Source of the DNA: Saccharospirillaceae bacterium
GTDB lineage: Bacteria; Pseudomonadota; Gammaproteobacteria; Pseudomonadales; Oceanobacteraceae
Assembly: GCA_022448365.1 (NCBI GenBank)
Contig: JAKVCS010000003.1
Span: 1,240,001-1,304,000 of the forward strand
Direction of reading: 5' to 3'
DNA: 64,000 bases
In this document: piece after piece, positions 8,505-17,200 of the stretch
Position numbering within the stretch: the stretch's first letter is position 1
Layout of the letters: the number at the start of each line of letters is the position of its first letter
Notes under the pieces: generated by a model
What the model was told of the DNA's origin: nothing
Databases searched by the model: none
The model's input: only the letters and a program-made list of their open reading frames with translations
Translations under genes and position numbers: made by a program

Positions 8505-9972
8505 CAAAGGTGTATTTATTGACGGCGAGTGGCTCACAGGTGAAGGTCCTGTTCTGACCTCCTTAAATCCATCCAATGGTGATGTCGTGTGGCAGAAGAA
8601 ACAAGCCGGGAATACCCAGGTCGAGAAAGCATTTCTGGCCGCTCATGGCGCTGTCGATCACTGGAGGGATATCGGCCTTACAAAACGAATATCAATCCTT
8701 CAAACTTTCACGCAAAAGCTGCGGGATCATCAGGAGACGTTAGCGAAACTGCTCTCTAAAGAGAATGGCAAACCACTATGGGAAGCACGGACAGAAATTA
8801 CAGCCACCATTAAAAAAACAGACATCAGTATCTCAGCCCAACAACATCGCTGTGCGGATACCGACCAAAACCCTTATCGACTGGTGCATCGGCCACTCGG
8901 CGTCGTCGTGGTGATTTCTCCCTATAACTTCCCGTTTCACCTGGCAAATGGCCATATCATTCCCGCCTTGCTAGCAGGCAACTGTATCCTGTTAAAACCC
9001 AGTGAGTATGTACCAGCCTGCGCTGAGTTGATGGTTCAGCTCTGGCAACAAGCCGGACTCCCCGCTGGAGTCATCAATTTATTACCCGGTGGCTCCGGAG
9101 TATCCGCAGCCTTACTGCACCAACCGATCAATGCCGCGTTGTTCACCGGATCTTCACAGACAGGTCGGTTAATACATAAAACCTTCGCCGGAAGACCGGA
9201 AGTCTTATTAGCGTTAGAGATGGGTGGCAATAATCCTTTGATTATCGACGCTTGTGATAGGCCCTACTCAGATAACGAAATGAATCAGATCAGTGATTTG
9301 ATCATACGCAGCGCGTTTATCAGCAGCGGCCAGCGTTGTACCTGTAGCCGCCGGCTGATCCTCGTCGATAAGCCGGAAAACAGAGAACTACTCAACAAGC
9401 TCCTCTTACGTTGCCAAAAGCTTCGCATAGCCACAACCAATGGTGATGAATGCCAGAGTTTTCTTGGTCCGCTGATTTCTCAGCAGGCGGCAGAAAAAGT
9501 CCGGCAGCAATATCAACATCTTGAGGCGCTGGGTGGTGTGAAGCTGCTGGAGCCAAAAAAACTGAAGCCTGACACGCTGATATCTCCGACCATCATTGAC
9601 ATGTCTTCAGTTACACAATCGGCACTGCCGGATGAGGAAATATTCGGACCTGTGTTACAGGTATTTTGGGTGGATGACATTCACCTGGCGATCCATCTAG
9701 CTAACGCAACACAATATGGTCTCGCTGCAGGAATGGTCTCGCAGACGATTGCTCATCAACAACTCTTCCGGCAAAAAATTAATGCTGGCTTCTTCACAAT
9801 TAACAAACCCACAACAGGTGCTCCCAGTACCTTGCCATTTGGAGGCACCGGAAGCAGCGGCAATCATCGTCCAAGTGCATTATACGCAGCTGACTACTGT
9901 GCTTGGCCACAAGCCTCTGCCTTTGCAGAGAACATTGAAGATTCCGTTATGATCAGCCAGGTGGATTTATGA
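8491..9972 (+). CDS. astD: N-succinylglutamate 5-semialdehyde dehydrogenase
   Basis: An NAD-dependent aldehyde dehydrogenase for the fourth step of the AST pathway, giving succinylglutamate. The catalytic cysteine is C283 in SSGQRCTCSRR and the general-base glutamate is E243 in ALEMGGNNPL. The cofactor fold shows SPYNFPFHLANGHIIPALLA. The length of 493 residues is as expected. It overlaps astA by 14 bases and astB by four, in the order astA-astD-astB known from other gammaproteobacteria. Confidence 0.95.
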   Translation: MKTSDKGVFIDGEWLTGEGPVLTSLNPSNGDVVWQKKQAGNTQVEKAFLAAHGAVDHWRDIGLTKRISILQTFTQKLRDHQETLAKLLSKENGKPLWEARTEITATIKKTDISISAQQHRCADTDQNPYRLVHRPLGVVVVISPYNFPFHLANGHIIPALLAGNCILLKPSEYVPACAELMVQLWQQAGLPAGVINLLPGGSGVSAALLHQPINAALFTGSSQTGRLIHKTFAGRPEVLLALEMGGNNPLIIDACDRPYSDNEMNQISDLIIRSAFISSGQRCTCSRRLILVDKPENRELLNKLLLRCQKLRIATTNGDECQSFLGPLISQQAAEKVRQQYQHLEALGGVKLLEPKKLKPDTLISPTIIDMSSVTQSALPDEEIFGPVLQVFWVDDIHLAIHLANATQYGLAAGMVSQTIAHQQLFRQKINAGFFTINKPTTGAPSTLPFGGTGSSGNHRPSALYAADYCAWPQASAFAENIEDSVMISQVDL

Positions 9973-11258
9973 TTGAAGTGAACTTTGATGGATTAATTGG
10001 CCCAAGTCATAATTATGCAGGGCTAGCCATTGGTAATGTTGCAAGTCAGCAACATGCTCAGCAGATCTCTTATCCAAAAAAAGCAGCCCTTGAAGGGCTA
10101 ACAAAAATGCAGTGGATGATCGATGCCGGGTTTGTTCAGGGGTTCTTTCCTCCACACTTCTGCCCTCGCATTGAGCTGCTTCATCAGCTGGGCTATTGCG
10201 GAAATCTGTCTGAACAGTTGAAACGGGCAAATGAAATCCCGGGATTATTAGCGCGCATATATTCAGCATCAGCCATGTGGGCTGCGAATGCCGCCACCGT
10301 TACACCGTCCACTGACACTCTGGACGGTAAACTGCATATTACCGCAGCGAACCTGTACTCCAATGATCACCGCAAGCTGGAAGCCAAACAAACACTAAAA
10401 GCCCTCTCAACAGTATTTTCAAGCAGTAATTACTTCACGGTTCATCAACCACTGCCTGATCTGAAAATTTTTTCTGACGAAGGCGCAGCAAACCATAGCA
10501 GGTTGTATGATGACGATAACTATGTGCATTTATTTTGTTACGCGAAAAATGAAGCAGAGCAGATCTACCCTTCTCGACAAAGCCTTGCAGCAAGCCAGTC
10601 AATTGCTCGTTTTCATAAGATACCCATTACTCATCAGGTATTTATTCAACAAAGTAGCGACGCCATTAATGCAGGTGCTTTTCATAATGACGTTGTAGCC
10701 GTAGCGAATGCTAATGTGCTTTTTTTTCATGAAAAAGCCTATGATAAAAGTTCACGAAAAGACGCCTTCAGAAAGATCGGTTCGCTGATTGATTTCAAAC
10801 CAATAGAGGTTACCGAGCAACAAGTATCTTTGAACGAAGCCGTTAAAACGTATCTGTTTAACAGTCAGTTGTTAAATGACCCAACAAATAAGAATTCAAT
10901 GCGGCTACTATTACCAGCTGAATGTCAGCATAATAAAAGTGTAAGACGCTATCTGGATACGCTAATTCAGGACTACTCACAACCGATCAGAAAATTCGAT
11001 TTTATTGATGTTCGTCAGAGCATGGATAATGGTGGTGGACCCGCCTGCTTGCGTCTGCGCGTAGCGCTTACAGTAAAAGAACTGTCGCTGGTTGATCAGC
11101 GATATCTTCTTGATATAAAAAAAATTGAGCAGCTGCAACAATGTGTGAATACCTTTTACCCAGATTCGATAGTGCCTGAACAATTGCAGCAAGCTGATTT
11201 AGCCGAGCAGTGTCTGCTCGCTAACCAGAAAGTTCATCAGCTTATTCAGGCGTTCTGA
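9969..11258 (+). CDS. astB: N-succinylarginine dihydrolase
   Basis: Second AST enzyme, hydrolysing succinylarginine to succinylornithine, CO2 and ammonia. It is an amidinotransferase-fold protein of 429 residues. The triad is visible as Glu171 (SDEGAANHSRL), His239 (GAFHNDVVAVAN) and Cys360 (DNGGGPACLRLR). It starts MIEVNFDGLIGPSHNYAGLA, the family opening. Its start overlaps the astD stop by four bases (ATGA). It ends the operon: its 3' end overlaps the convergent membrane-protein gene by 13 bases, with no terminator hairpin between them. No astE follows. Confidence 0.95.
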   Translation: MIEVNFDGLIGPSHNYAGLAIGNVASQQHAQQISYPKKAALEGLTKMQWMIDAGFVQGFFPPHFCPRIELLHQLGYCGNLSEQLKRANEIPGLLARIYSASAMWAANAATVTPSTDTLDGKLHITAANLYSNDHRKLEAKQTLKALSTVFSSSNYFTVHQPLPDLKIFSDEGAANHSRLYDDDNYVHLFCYAKNEAEQIYPSRQSLAASQSIARFHKIPITHQVFIQQSSDAINAGAFHNDVVAVANANVLFFHEKAYDKSSRKDAFRKIGSLIDFKPIEVTEQQVSLNEAVKTYLFNSQLLNDPTNKNSMRLLLPAECQHNKSVRRYLDTLIQDYSQPIRKFDFIDVRQSMDNGGGPACLRLRVALTVKELSLVDQRYLLDIKKIEQLQQCVNTFYPDSIVPEQLQQADLAEQCLLANQKVHQLIQAF

Positions 11259-11938
11259 GGTTGCTGTAACACAGACGAGGTGGCCATCAAAGCCGATGTT
11301 ATTGCCATAGATACCATAAAAACAGAGACATCACTGATCTCAGAGGCCAACGTATAGCGGAATAAAGCTAATAACCCAAAGTAGCCAATCACACTGTATT
11401 GTACCCATTGAAGAAATAGTAATGGGTTGCCACGCAAGCGAGCATAGTGGCAAAAAGCGCTGGCAAGACGGAATGCCAAAATAGCAAAAGCCATGACAAC
11501 CAGGCCAACCAATATAAAAGAACTCCAGATCTGCCAATCACTCCAACCGACAATTTGCGCTGACTTAGCAGGTCCGGACCATAGCGCATCCCAGCTTACT
11601 GCCAGAATAATACCCACGGTTACTATCAGATTCTGGTGTTCAGACTCTTCTTCATTGGCAAACAGCTCTTCCCATAAGAACCAGACAATCAAAGCAAAAG
11701 CCAGAATTCCAATCAGTGGCGTCAGAGTTGGTAACGTTTGAATACTAAAGTAAGTCAGTAAATACCCTGCCATCGGAAACAGGGTGTGAGTCAGAGTCAC
11801 GCCGGCCACCCATAACCAGACTATTCTTTGCTGTTTAAGAACCTCTGTGCGCAATGCGGTAGCAATTGCCACATCGATTCCGATTCCCAGACCCATTAGT
11901 AAGCAAGCCTGAAAGAAGCTATCCAGTGACATGCTCAT
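11246..11938 (-). CDS. Polytopic membrane protein of unknown function
   Basis: A hydrophobic protein of 230 residues with about six membrane segments, for example LLMGLGIGIDVAIATALR, WLWVAGVTLTHTLFPMAGY and IGILAFALIVWFLWEEL. An acidic loop (NEEESEH) sits in the middle. The layout of two similar hydrophobic halves faintly recalls MntP/LysE-type exporters, but I cannot assign a family. Its ATG overlaps the stop of the two-haem lipoprotein gene (ATGA), so the two are translationally coupled and probably work together. Confidence 0.75.
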   Translation of the reverse strand: MSMSLDSFFQACLLMGLGIGIDVAIATALRTEVLKQQRIVWLWVAGVTLTHTLFPMAGYLLTYFSIQTLPTLTPLIGILAFALIVWFLWEELFANEEESEHQNLIVTVGIILAVSWDALWSGPAKSAQIVGWSDWQIWSSFILVGLVVMAFAILAFRLASAFCHYARLRGNPLLFLQWVQYSVIGYFGLLALFRYTLASEISDVSVFMVSMAITSALMATSSVLQQPQNA

Positions 11939-13593
11939 AAACTCTCAGCCAAATCCCGTTGCCCGCTCCAATCAAGGCGCATATCCCAATGATGGCGATG
12001 TGATTCCTGTAGTGGAGCAACACTATCATCCACATGCTGGAGAACATTACGCGCCGGCGCCAGAACAGCATCACGACCAAAGATATAACTTTGCTCATCT
12101 ACAATGGCTTTATAAGCCTTATTTAATGCAAGAGCGCGCTCTGCAGACGGCATGATCAGCTCATACAGGGATTTTGTTGCTTCAACCTTTTCACGATTAA
12201 CCGTGCCGTCGCTATTGAACCAGAGCTGCAGCATCTCTTTGTTTTGACGAAACTCGTCACCACCACCCACACGCTGCATGTAGGTTAAAAACTCACCTTT
12301 GCGTTCACCATAATTAGGTACATCTTTCTGTGTCTTAAGATCGATATAACCCCAACCTTTTTCGCCTTCAACTTTTCGTGCAAATGAAAAAGTCTGATCA
12401 AATGTCGTACCAACTGTTTTGTGACAGCCATTACAGAAAGCCAACTCTTCTCGATGCTGTTGTCTCAAGCTGCCATCTTTATCTTCAATATAGCCATTAA
12501 TAACCCAACCAAAGCCATTACTGATACCTTTATCTCCGGTATATACAGTTACCGGCAGCTTCCCAAAATCCTTTTCTTTGGCCTCACGGTAGTAAGATGT
12601 TGACAATAAGTTCTTGTGCTTAAATTGAGCTTTACGCATGTACCTTACTTCTTTCATTCTTGGCGCATTGAAAGTCTGTCCTTTTTCATCAACACCGATA
12701 TAACGAACGGTATGAAGGAACTCGGTTCCCTCAGGATATAACATCTTTGCAAGTTGAATATTTGAAGCATCACCAAGATATGTGTCGCGTATTGCTATCG
12801 TATTTACGTTGTTCTTAAGGGTGCCATCACCATCAATGTCTTCAGAAAGAGCAACCTCCGATATCGCAGAGGTCGATACTTTATTTACGTCCTTTATAGC
12901 CATTTCCAGCAGTGCAAGATTGGCAAAATAGACACTTGAATTGTATACACCGTTGACTTCCCGAAAAGCTGCAGGTAAACGAACCATAACATCCCCGGTG
13001 GATCCGTTTGTTGGCCAGAAAGTACTCGGAAATGGCTTATAATTAAACGCTACCCAGTGACTACCATCCTTAGCAAGACCATTTTCATAAAAGGCCTCAT
13101 CGGGGTAAGCCAAATTTTTGATCTTGGCTATTTCACCTTCCCAGTCTTGATTATTCTCCAAACGGGTAATGAACTCTGAATAATTATCTGTCAGAACCCA
13201 ATTTTTAATATCAGAATCAGAGACATTCTTGATATATTCTCTTCGATCAGCAAACAGATTTTTCCAACTGTTCTTTATTCCTTCATCCGAAAACTCATAG
13301 TTTCCTTGAAGCCCACCATCCGACATTATATTGGGTCGACCTTCAGATTTAGAGTAGGTCTGATGACACGCATAACAGGGATTTCTATTTCCGTCTGTTT
13401 TTGTGTAACACTGTGGGGGAATCACGGCTTCCGGATTATAGACTTCACCGATATCGGTGTACTCAGATGCAGAGATATTGCGCGATTCATCAGGATTTTC
13501 ATTTTTTTCTAACATCCGTCCATCGCTGCAAGAAGCAAGCAATGCAACCAGGTTCATAGCGAAAAAAAACTTAAAAATTGATTTTTTACTCAT
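11935..13593 (-). CDS. Lipoprotein with two c-type haem-binding motifs
   Basis: An exported lipoprotein of 552 residues. The signal peptide ends in a lipobox (ALLASC, Cys22). Two CxxCH motifs occur, CYACH at 73-77 and CNGCH at 387-391, each able to carry covalent haem c. Between them are about 300 residues without recognisable repeats; part of it (EDIDGDGT) resembles a calcium-binding loop. I do not know the family. A periplasm-facing electron-transfer or oxidoreductase role is inferred from the haem motifs only. It is coupled to the membrane protein downstream. The PhoX-like gene upstream has its own terminator, so this pair probably has its own promoter in the roughly 75-base gap. Confidence 0.8.
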   Translation of the reverse strand: MSKKSIFKFFFAMNLVALLASCSDGRMLEKNENPDESRNISASEYTDIGEVYNPEAVIPPQCYTKTDGNRNPCYACHQTYSKSEGRPNIMSDGGLQGNYEFSDEGIKNSWKNLFADRREYIKNVSDSDIKNWVLTDNYSEFITRLENNQDWEGEIAKIKNLAYPDEAFYENGLAKDGSHWVAFNYKPFPSTFWPTNGSTGDVMVRLPAAFREVNGVYNSSVYFANLALLEMAIKDVNKVSTSAISEVALSEDIDGDGTLKNNVNTIAIRDTYLGDASNIQLAKMLYPEGTEFLHTVRYIGVDEKGQTFNAPRMKEVRYMRKAQFKHKNLLSTSYYREAKEKDFGKLPVTVYTGDKGISNGFGWVINGYIEDKDGSLRQQHREELAFCNGCHKTVGTTFDQTFSFARKVEGEKGWGYIDLKTQKDVPNYGERKGEFLTYMQRVGGGDEFRQNKEMLQLWFNSDGTVNREKVEATKSLYELIMPSAERALALNKAYKAIVDEQSYIFGRDAVLAPARNVLQHVDDSVAPLQESHRHHWDMRLDWSGQRDLAESL

Positions 13594-13667
13594 AACATCA
13601 AGCTAATATATTTTTAATTAATTTGTATAAATTATCACCGCCCAACATTTCAATATTGTTAACATCC

Positions 13668-13706
13668 AAAAAAAAGACCTTTCAGATTACTGAAAGGCCT
13701 TTCTTA
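13668..13706 (-). terminator. Rho-independent terminator of the PhoX-like gene
   Basis: Arms 13678-13685 and 13690-13697 pair perfectly around a four-base loop and are extended by further pairs outside. On the minus strand the stem is followed by eight T residues. It lies just after the stop at 13719. Confidence 0.9.
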
Positions 13707-13718
13707 ATCAGCTATTGC

Positions 13719-15584
13719 CTATTTATTTGGCTCATACATCCAGAGCGTATCGTTGTCACGATTGCTACTTGCATCTTCACCAATCAGAATATTACCGTTA
13801 TTCAATACGATAACATTATCAGGGTTGGTAATACCGTTCACATCACATTTATCCGCACCGGATAACTTGGTACGGTAAGTAGAGCCTGTCAGTACAGGAT
13901 CAATACGATCGATGTTGTAATCATTAAGGATTTTCGCACGATAAATAGTGCCACAATCCTTAACACGGCTGGAGAGTTTAATATCTCCCGTCTCATCAAT
14001 CATAGTTTTATCGGTATCGGCATTTCCCATGTACAGATAAGCTGCTGTTACCTTCTCATCTGCAATCAAATCTTCTCCTGTAACGGCCTCCTTCACACGA
14101 TTATGGTTGATAGCAATACCTTCAAGTTTACGCCACTCTGCGGTAGCACCAAGTTGACGCGCTGCCTGACGAGACTCAAGGAAAGCTGAGCGATCATCCA
14201 TCGGCTCACCAGCAGTTACCTTACCACCACCATTTTCTATCGTCGGATAAGTATACCCGGTAGCTGGACGACCTGCTTTCACCCACGCGGCCCACGCTTC
14301 AACGTCTTTAACCGTCATATAGCTGGTCTTGCCATCTTCCCATTGATCGGTACCAATGCCGTCGAATTCGTTGATCCAGGCTTCAATTGTTGCGTTGTCG
14401 GACGATGCCAAGGCAACCCACTCAACGTCGAAACCCGTTACTGCCGGATCATTTTTACCGGCATCCTGAGTCAACTTAGCACCGTATAATGTACCCGAAC
14501 TTAAATCTTCTGCGGTATCGGCAACAAACTTGAATAAAACACCGCCATCATCATCCTGAGATGAATAGACCGTTTTTGCATCAGGCATTACTGTTGAATT
14601 TTCATGCTCGTAGCGACCAATCGTGTAGTGTTTAACCGGCACAGGAGCAGCGTCGAGAGGCTTACTGATTTCAACGATGTAGCCGAAATCGTAGGGGTTA
14701 GCAGGTGTATCAGCTAAGTCCCAGACTGGGGTCGTGCTGCCTGGCTTGTTCCAATCAGGGTGAGTTGTTGTATCAACTTTTGTGCTGATAACCCATTCTT
14801 CAGAAGTTAATGGTGTTCCCCATGGAGAAACAGAACCAAAACAGTTAGCACCTGTACCTTGTACAGCGGCAAAGTCGACCATCATTGCATCCAGAACAGT
14901 CCATTTACCATCTTCTTTCTTCAGATGCATCCGGCTCATACCTCCAGGGCGATCTTCCCAGTTGGTATATAAGTAACCTTCATTCGTTTTGTTCGGAATA
15001 GGCAAGTATGCATTGAAGTCCGGCATATCGGTTTCTGTGACTTCAGCGCTATTATCCAGCTTTCGGATACTACCTAACTTACCTTCTGGTTGGGTACCAC
15101 CATTATTAGCAGCGTCACCGTTCTGACCCAGAATTTTATATTGGCCGTAAGCTGTCTGCACCAGCTGCATTTCTGCCCCGATAGGCACTGGCAGGTTAAT
15201 TTTGTCGGTTGGAATCTCATTGAAGCTAAACCCTTCAATGACACCTACCGTTCCTTTATTGTATGGCGTTGCGTTTCCATCAGTTTCGACGTTTGCACTG
15301 GAAGGATGTTGCGCATTGAAGAACAGATCGCCATTTTCCGTCATAAACATGCCGGTTACTTCTGCACCCGTTGGAACAGTTGCAATACGGGTCAAACGAC
15401 CAGTAACTGTACCATCAGCACCTTTTTCACCATCGGCGCCGTTACCACCATCAGTACCCGGAGCACCTACCTGGCCAGCTGCTCCGTCCGTACCATCATC
15501 GCCTGAACCACAAGCTGCCAAAGCACTGGCAGCCATCGCAATCATCAGGGCTTTGTATAAACCGCTTTTGTTAAATTCCATCAT
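13719..15584 (-). CDS. PhoX/DUF839-like lipoprotein with a collagen-like N-terminal tract
   Basis: A 621-residue exported protein. The signal peptide ends in the lipobox ALAAC (Cys25). Residues 26-62 are a Gly-X-Y-like tract (GTDGAAGQVGAPGTDGGNG and following), then comes a long beta-rich domain. Signatures of the PhoX/DUF839 family include NCFGSVSPWGTPLTSEEWV (the cysteine and glutamate region that binds metal in PhoX), NPYDFGYIVEI, GRYEHENSTV, EWRKLEGIAINH and NPDNVIVLNNGNILIGED. PhoX enzymes are calcium/iron alkaline phosphatases, normally Tat-exported; this copy is instead a lipoprotein. Phosphatase activity is likely but not proven. It is preceded by 126 bases and followed by a strong terminator, so it is probably monocistronic. 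Confidence 0.85.
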   Translation of the reverse strand: MMEFNKSGLYKALMIAMAASALAACGSGDDGTDGAAGQVGAPGTDGGNGADGEKGADGTVTGRLTRIATVPTGAEVTGMFMTENGDLFFNAQHPSSANVETDGNATPYNKGTVGVIEGFSFNEIPTDKINLPVPIGAEMQLVQTAYGQYKILGQNGDAANNGGTQPEGKLGSIRKLDNSAEVTETDMPDFNAYLPIPNKTNEGYLYTNWEDRPGGMSRMHLKKEDGKWTVLDAMMVDFAAVQGTGANCFGSVSPWGTPLTSEEWVISTKVDTTTHPDWNKPGSTTPVWDLADTPANPYDFGYIVEISKPLDAAPVPVKHYTIGRYEHENSTVMPDAKTVYSSQDDDGGVLFKFVADTAEDLSSGTLYGAKLTQDAGKNDPAVTGFDVEWVALASSDNATIEAWINEFDGIGTDQWEDGKTSYMTVKDVEAWAAWVKAGRPATGYTYPTIENGGGKVTAGEPMDDRSAFLESRQAARQLGATAEWRKLEGIAINHNRVKEAVTGEDLIADEKVTAAYLYMGNADTDKTMIDETGDIKLSSRVKDCGTIYRAKILNDYNIDRIDPVLTGSTYRTKLSGADKCDVNGITNPDNVIVLNNGNILIGEDASSNRDNDTLWMYEPNK

Positions 15585-15661
15585 CGTTCTCTCTCAAGAG
15601 CTAAGCTTTAATTCGGAGCGAGCAGGCTAAGAGAGAAAAATTACAATAACGAGACACGAAT

Positions 15662-15696
15662 ATTTCAGAAATATAGCAATTGTATTTCTCTGAAAA
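15662..15696 (-). repeat. AT-rich inverted repeat after the motor-like operon
   Basis: The segments 15663-15673 and 15683-15695 are complementary with a two-base bulge. It lies between the stop of the MotB-like gene and the PhoX-like gene. It could be a weak terminator of the operon, but there is no clean T-run. Confidence 0.35.
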
Positions 15697-15710
15697 TATT
15701 GTGATGCCAA

Positions 15711-16385
15711 TTAGTACCGGCGGACATATACCACAACCCGGCGATTCGCCGGCCTTAACTGTTCCAGGGAGAGATTGTCTGTGTTTTCTTTGGGGCGGCT
15801 ATCAGCAAAACCTGACGCCTTTAAACGCTCTTTCTCCAATCCTTGTGATAACAGATATTTGACGACATTGGTCGCACGAGCAGACGACAACTCCCAATTA
15901 GATGGAAATTTTTGCGTTGCAATCGGCAGGTCGTCGGTGTGCCCTTCGACCTCAATCATATGACTGGAGTGGCTTGTACTACGGATAACCCGACTCACTT
16001 CTTCAAGCAATGGCAACGCATCTGTTTTGATATCCGCCGAGCCAGAATCGTACAAAGCAACATTGGCAAACTCAACTTTTACTCCCTTGTTATCGAGTAC
16101 AACCGACAACTGATCCTGGAGTCCTTGTTGTTCAATGTATTCATCAAGTCCCTTTTTAATATCGGTGAAAGGAGTCGGCTTGTCTTCATTTGTGATCACT
16201 TCCGACAGACCTTCTTTTAAAGCCTCGACCTTACCCTCGTTAAGATCACTGACGGCCAGAATCATGACAAAAAAAGCCAATAATAAAGTAATGGCATCCG
16301 AATAGGTGACCAACCAGGAGCTGGCAGAGTCATCAAAGTTAGGGCGCCGTCGACGCAACCCTCTTGATTTCACAGACTCCTGCAT
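15711..16385 (-). CDS. MotB-like stator protein (single TM plus OmpA peptidoglycan-binding domain)
   Basis: A 224-residue inner-membrane protein. A basic N-terminus (RRRR) leads to one membrane segment, TYSDAITLLLAFFVMI. Asp30 there sits where the ion-binding aspartate of MotB/PomB is found. After a linker (residues 50-110) comes an OmpA-type domain with IEVEGHTDDLPI, SNWELSSARATNVV and RPANRRVVV, which binds peptidoglycan. The protein is shorter than most flagellar MotB proteins. Its start overlaps the MotA-like stop (TGATG), so the two are coupled. Together they should form an ion-conducting stator. An Exb/Tol partner is excluded by the OmpA domain. Confidence 0.9.
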   Translation of the reverse strand: MQESVKSRGLRRRRPNFDDSASSWLVTYSDAITLLLAFFVMILAVSDLNEGKVEALKEGLSEVITNEDKPTPFTDIKKGLDEYIEQQGLQDQLSVVLDNKGVKVEFANVALYDSGSADIKTDALPLLEEVSRVIRSTSHSSHMIEVEGHTDDLPIATQKFPSNWELSSARATNVVKYLLSQGLEKERLKASGFADSRPKENTDNLSLEQLRPANRRVVVYVRRY

Positions 16386-17182
16386 CAGAAGTCCTCAACA
16401 ACGGGTCGTAGTCTGGACGTTGGATGTAAATAAGCGTTCAAACGGTCCTGAATAAACATGGGATCTCGTTTTTCAGCCAGCAACACAAAACCTTCCGTCA
16501 CTAGTTGGTTGCGGAAATACCAGGTTTCCTGCTTTTCAGTAACCTGATTGGCTGCGGGTTTAAAAAATAGATTCGATAACACCACACCGTAGAGTGTTGT
16601 GATTAACGCCAACGCCAAACCTTTCCCCAAAGCGGCCATATCACCGTTCATATTATCAAGCATAATAATCAGGCCAATAATGGTACCCACCATTCCGAAA
16701 CCTGGGGCATAAACAGCCATAGTATTAAGCACCTTTGCCTCAAGCGTATGACGCTGCCAGGCAGCATCTGATTCATCGGTGAGCATCATGCGAATATCAT
16801 TGTTTTTGTAGCCACTTCCCATCAATTCGATACCGTTGCGAATAAAATCATCTTTTAGCTCTTTCTCTGTAAGGCTACTTTCCAAAGCAGTGATACCGCC
16901 TGATCGATAAACCGTACTCCACTCAACAAACCGGGCAGCCAGTTTAGTCAGATGTGGTTGAGAAGTTGGGGCGTGGAAGAATGTGGCCACCAGGCAACGT
17001 ACTGCAATCAAAACATCTTTGGTGGAGTAACTGATTAATGAGGCGGCAACCGTACTGCCTAATACCAGTGCAAAGCTCGATAAACTAATGAAAATCTGGT
17101 AATTCTCTGTACTGCTGGCGACAGCAAATACAAATAAACTGATGCCAGCAATAAAACCAATTAGTGTACTGAAGGAAAACAT
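16385..17182 (-). CDS. MotA-like stator protein
   Basis: A 265-residue protein with four membrane segments: two near the N-terminus (about 5-50) and two near 155-205. The long cytoplasmic loop between them is kept. The last pair carries YAPGFGMVGTIIGLIIML and ALALITTLYGVVLSNLFFKPA, the MotA/PomA signature. In the loop Arg93 and Glu101 (YRSGGITALES) have the same eight-residue spacing as E. coli MotA Arg90 and Glu98, the residues that contact FliG. It has no long cytoplasmic tail of the ZorA type. It lies 18 bases after the FliF/FliG-like gene. Confidence 0.9.
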   Translation of the reverse strand: MFSFSTLIGFIAGISLFVFAVASSTENYQIFISLSSFALVLGSTVAASLISYSTKDVLIAVRCLVATFFHAPTSQPHLTKLAARFVEWSTVYRSGGITALESSLTEKELKDDFIRNGIELMGSGYKNNDIRMMLTDESDAAWQRHTLEAKVLNTMAVYAPGFGMVGTIIGLIIMLDNMNGDMAALGKGLALALITTLYGVVLSNLFFKPAANQVTEKQETWYFRNQLVTEGFVLLAEKRDPMFIQDRLNAYLHPTSRLRPVVEDF

Positions 17183-17200
17183 AAATGGCTCTTGTTATCG

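Noticed and set aside
15711-17182. MotA/MotB-like pair as part of a Zorya anti-phage system
   Set aside because: ZorA carries a long cytoplasmic tail and is followed by ZorC/D or ZorE genes. Here the MotA-like protein is 265 residues without a tail and the neighbours are rotor and envelope genes.
15711-17182. ExbB/ExbD or TolQ/TolR energising pair
   Set aside because: The second protein has an OmpA peptidoglycan-binding domain and the first has the MotA-type four-segment layout and large loop.
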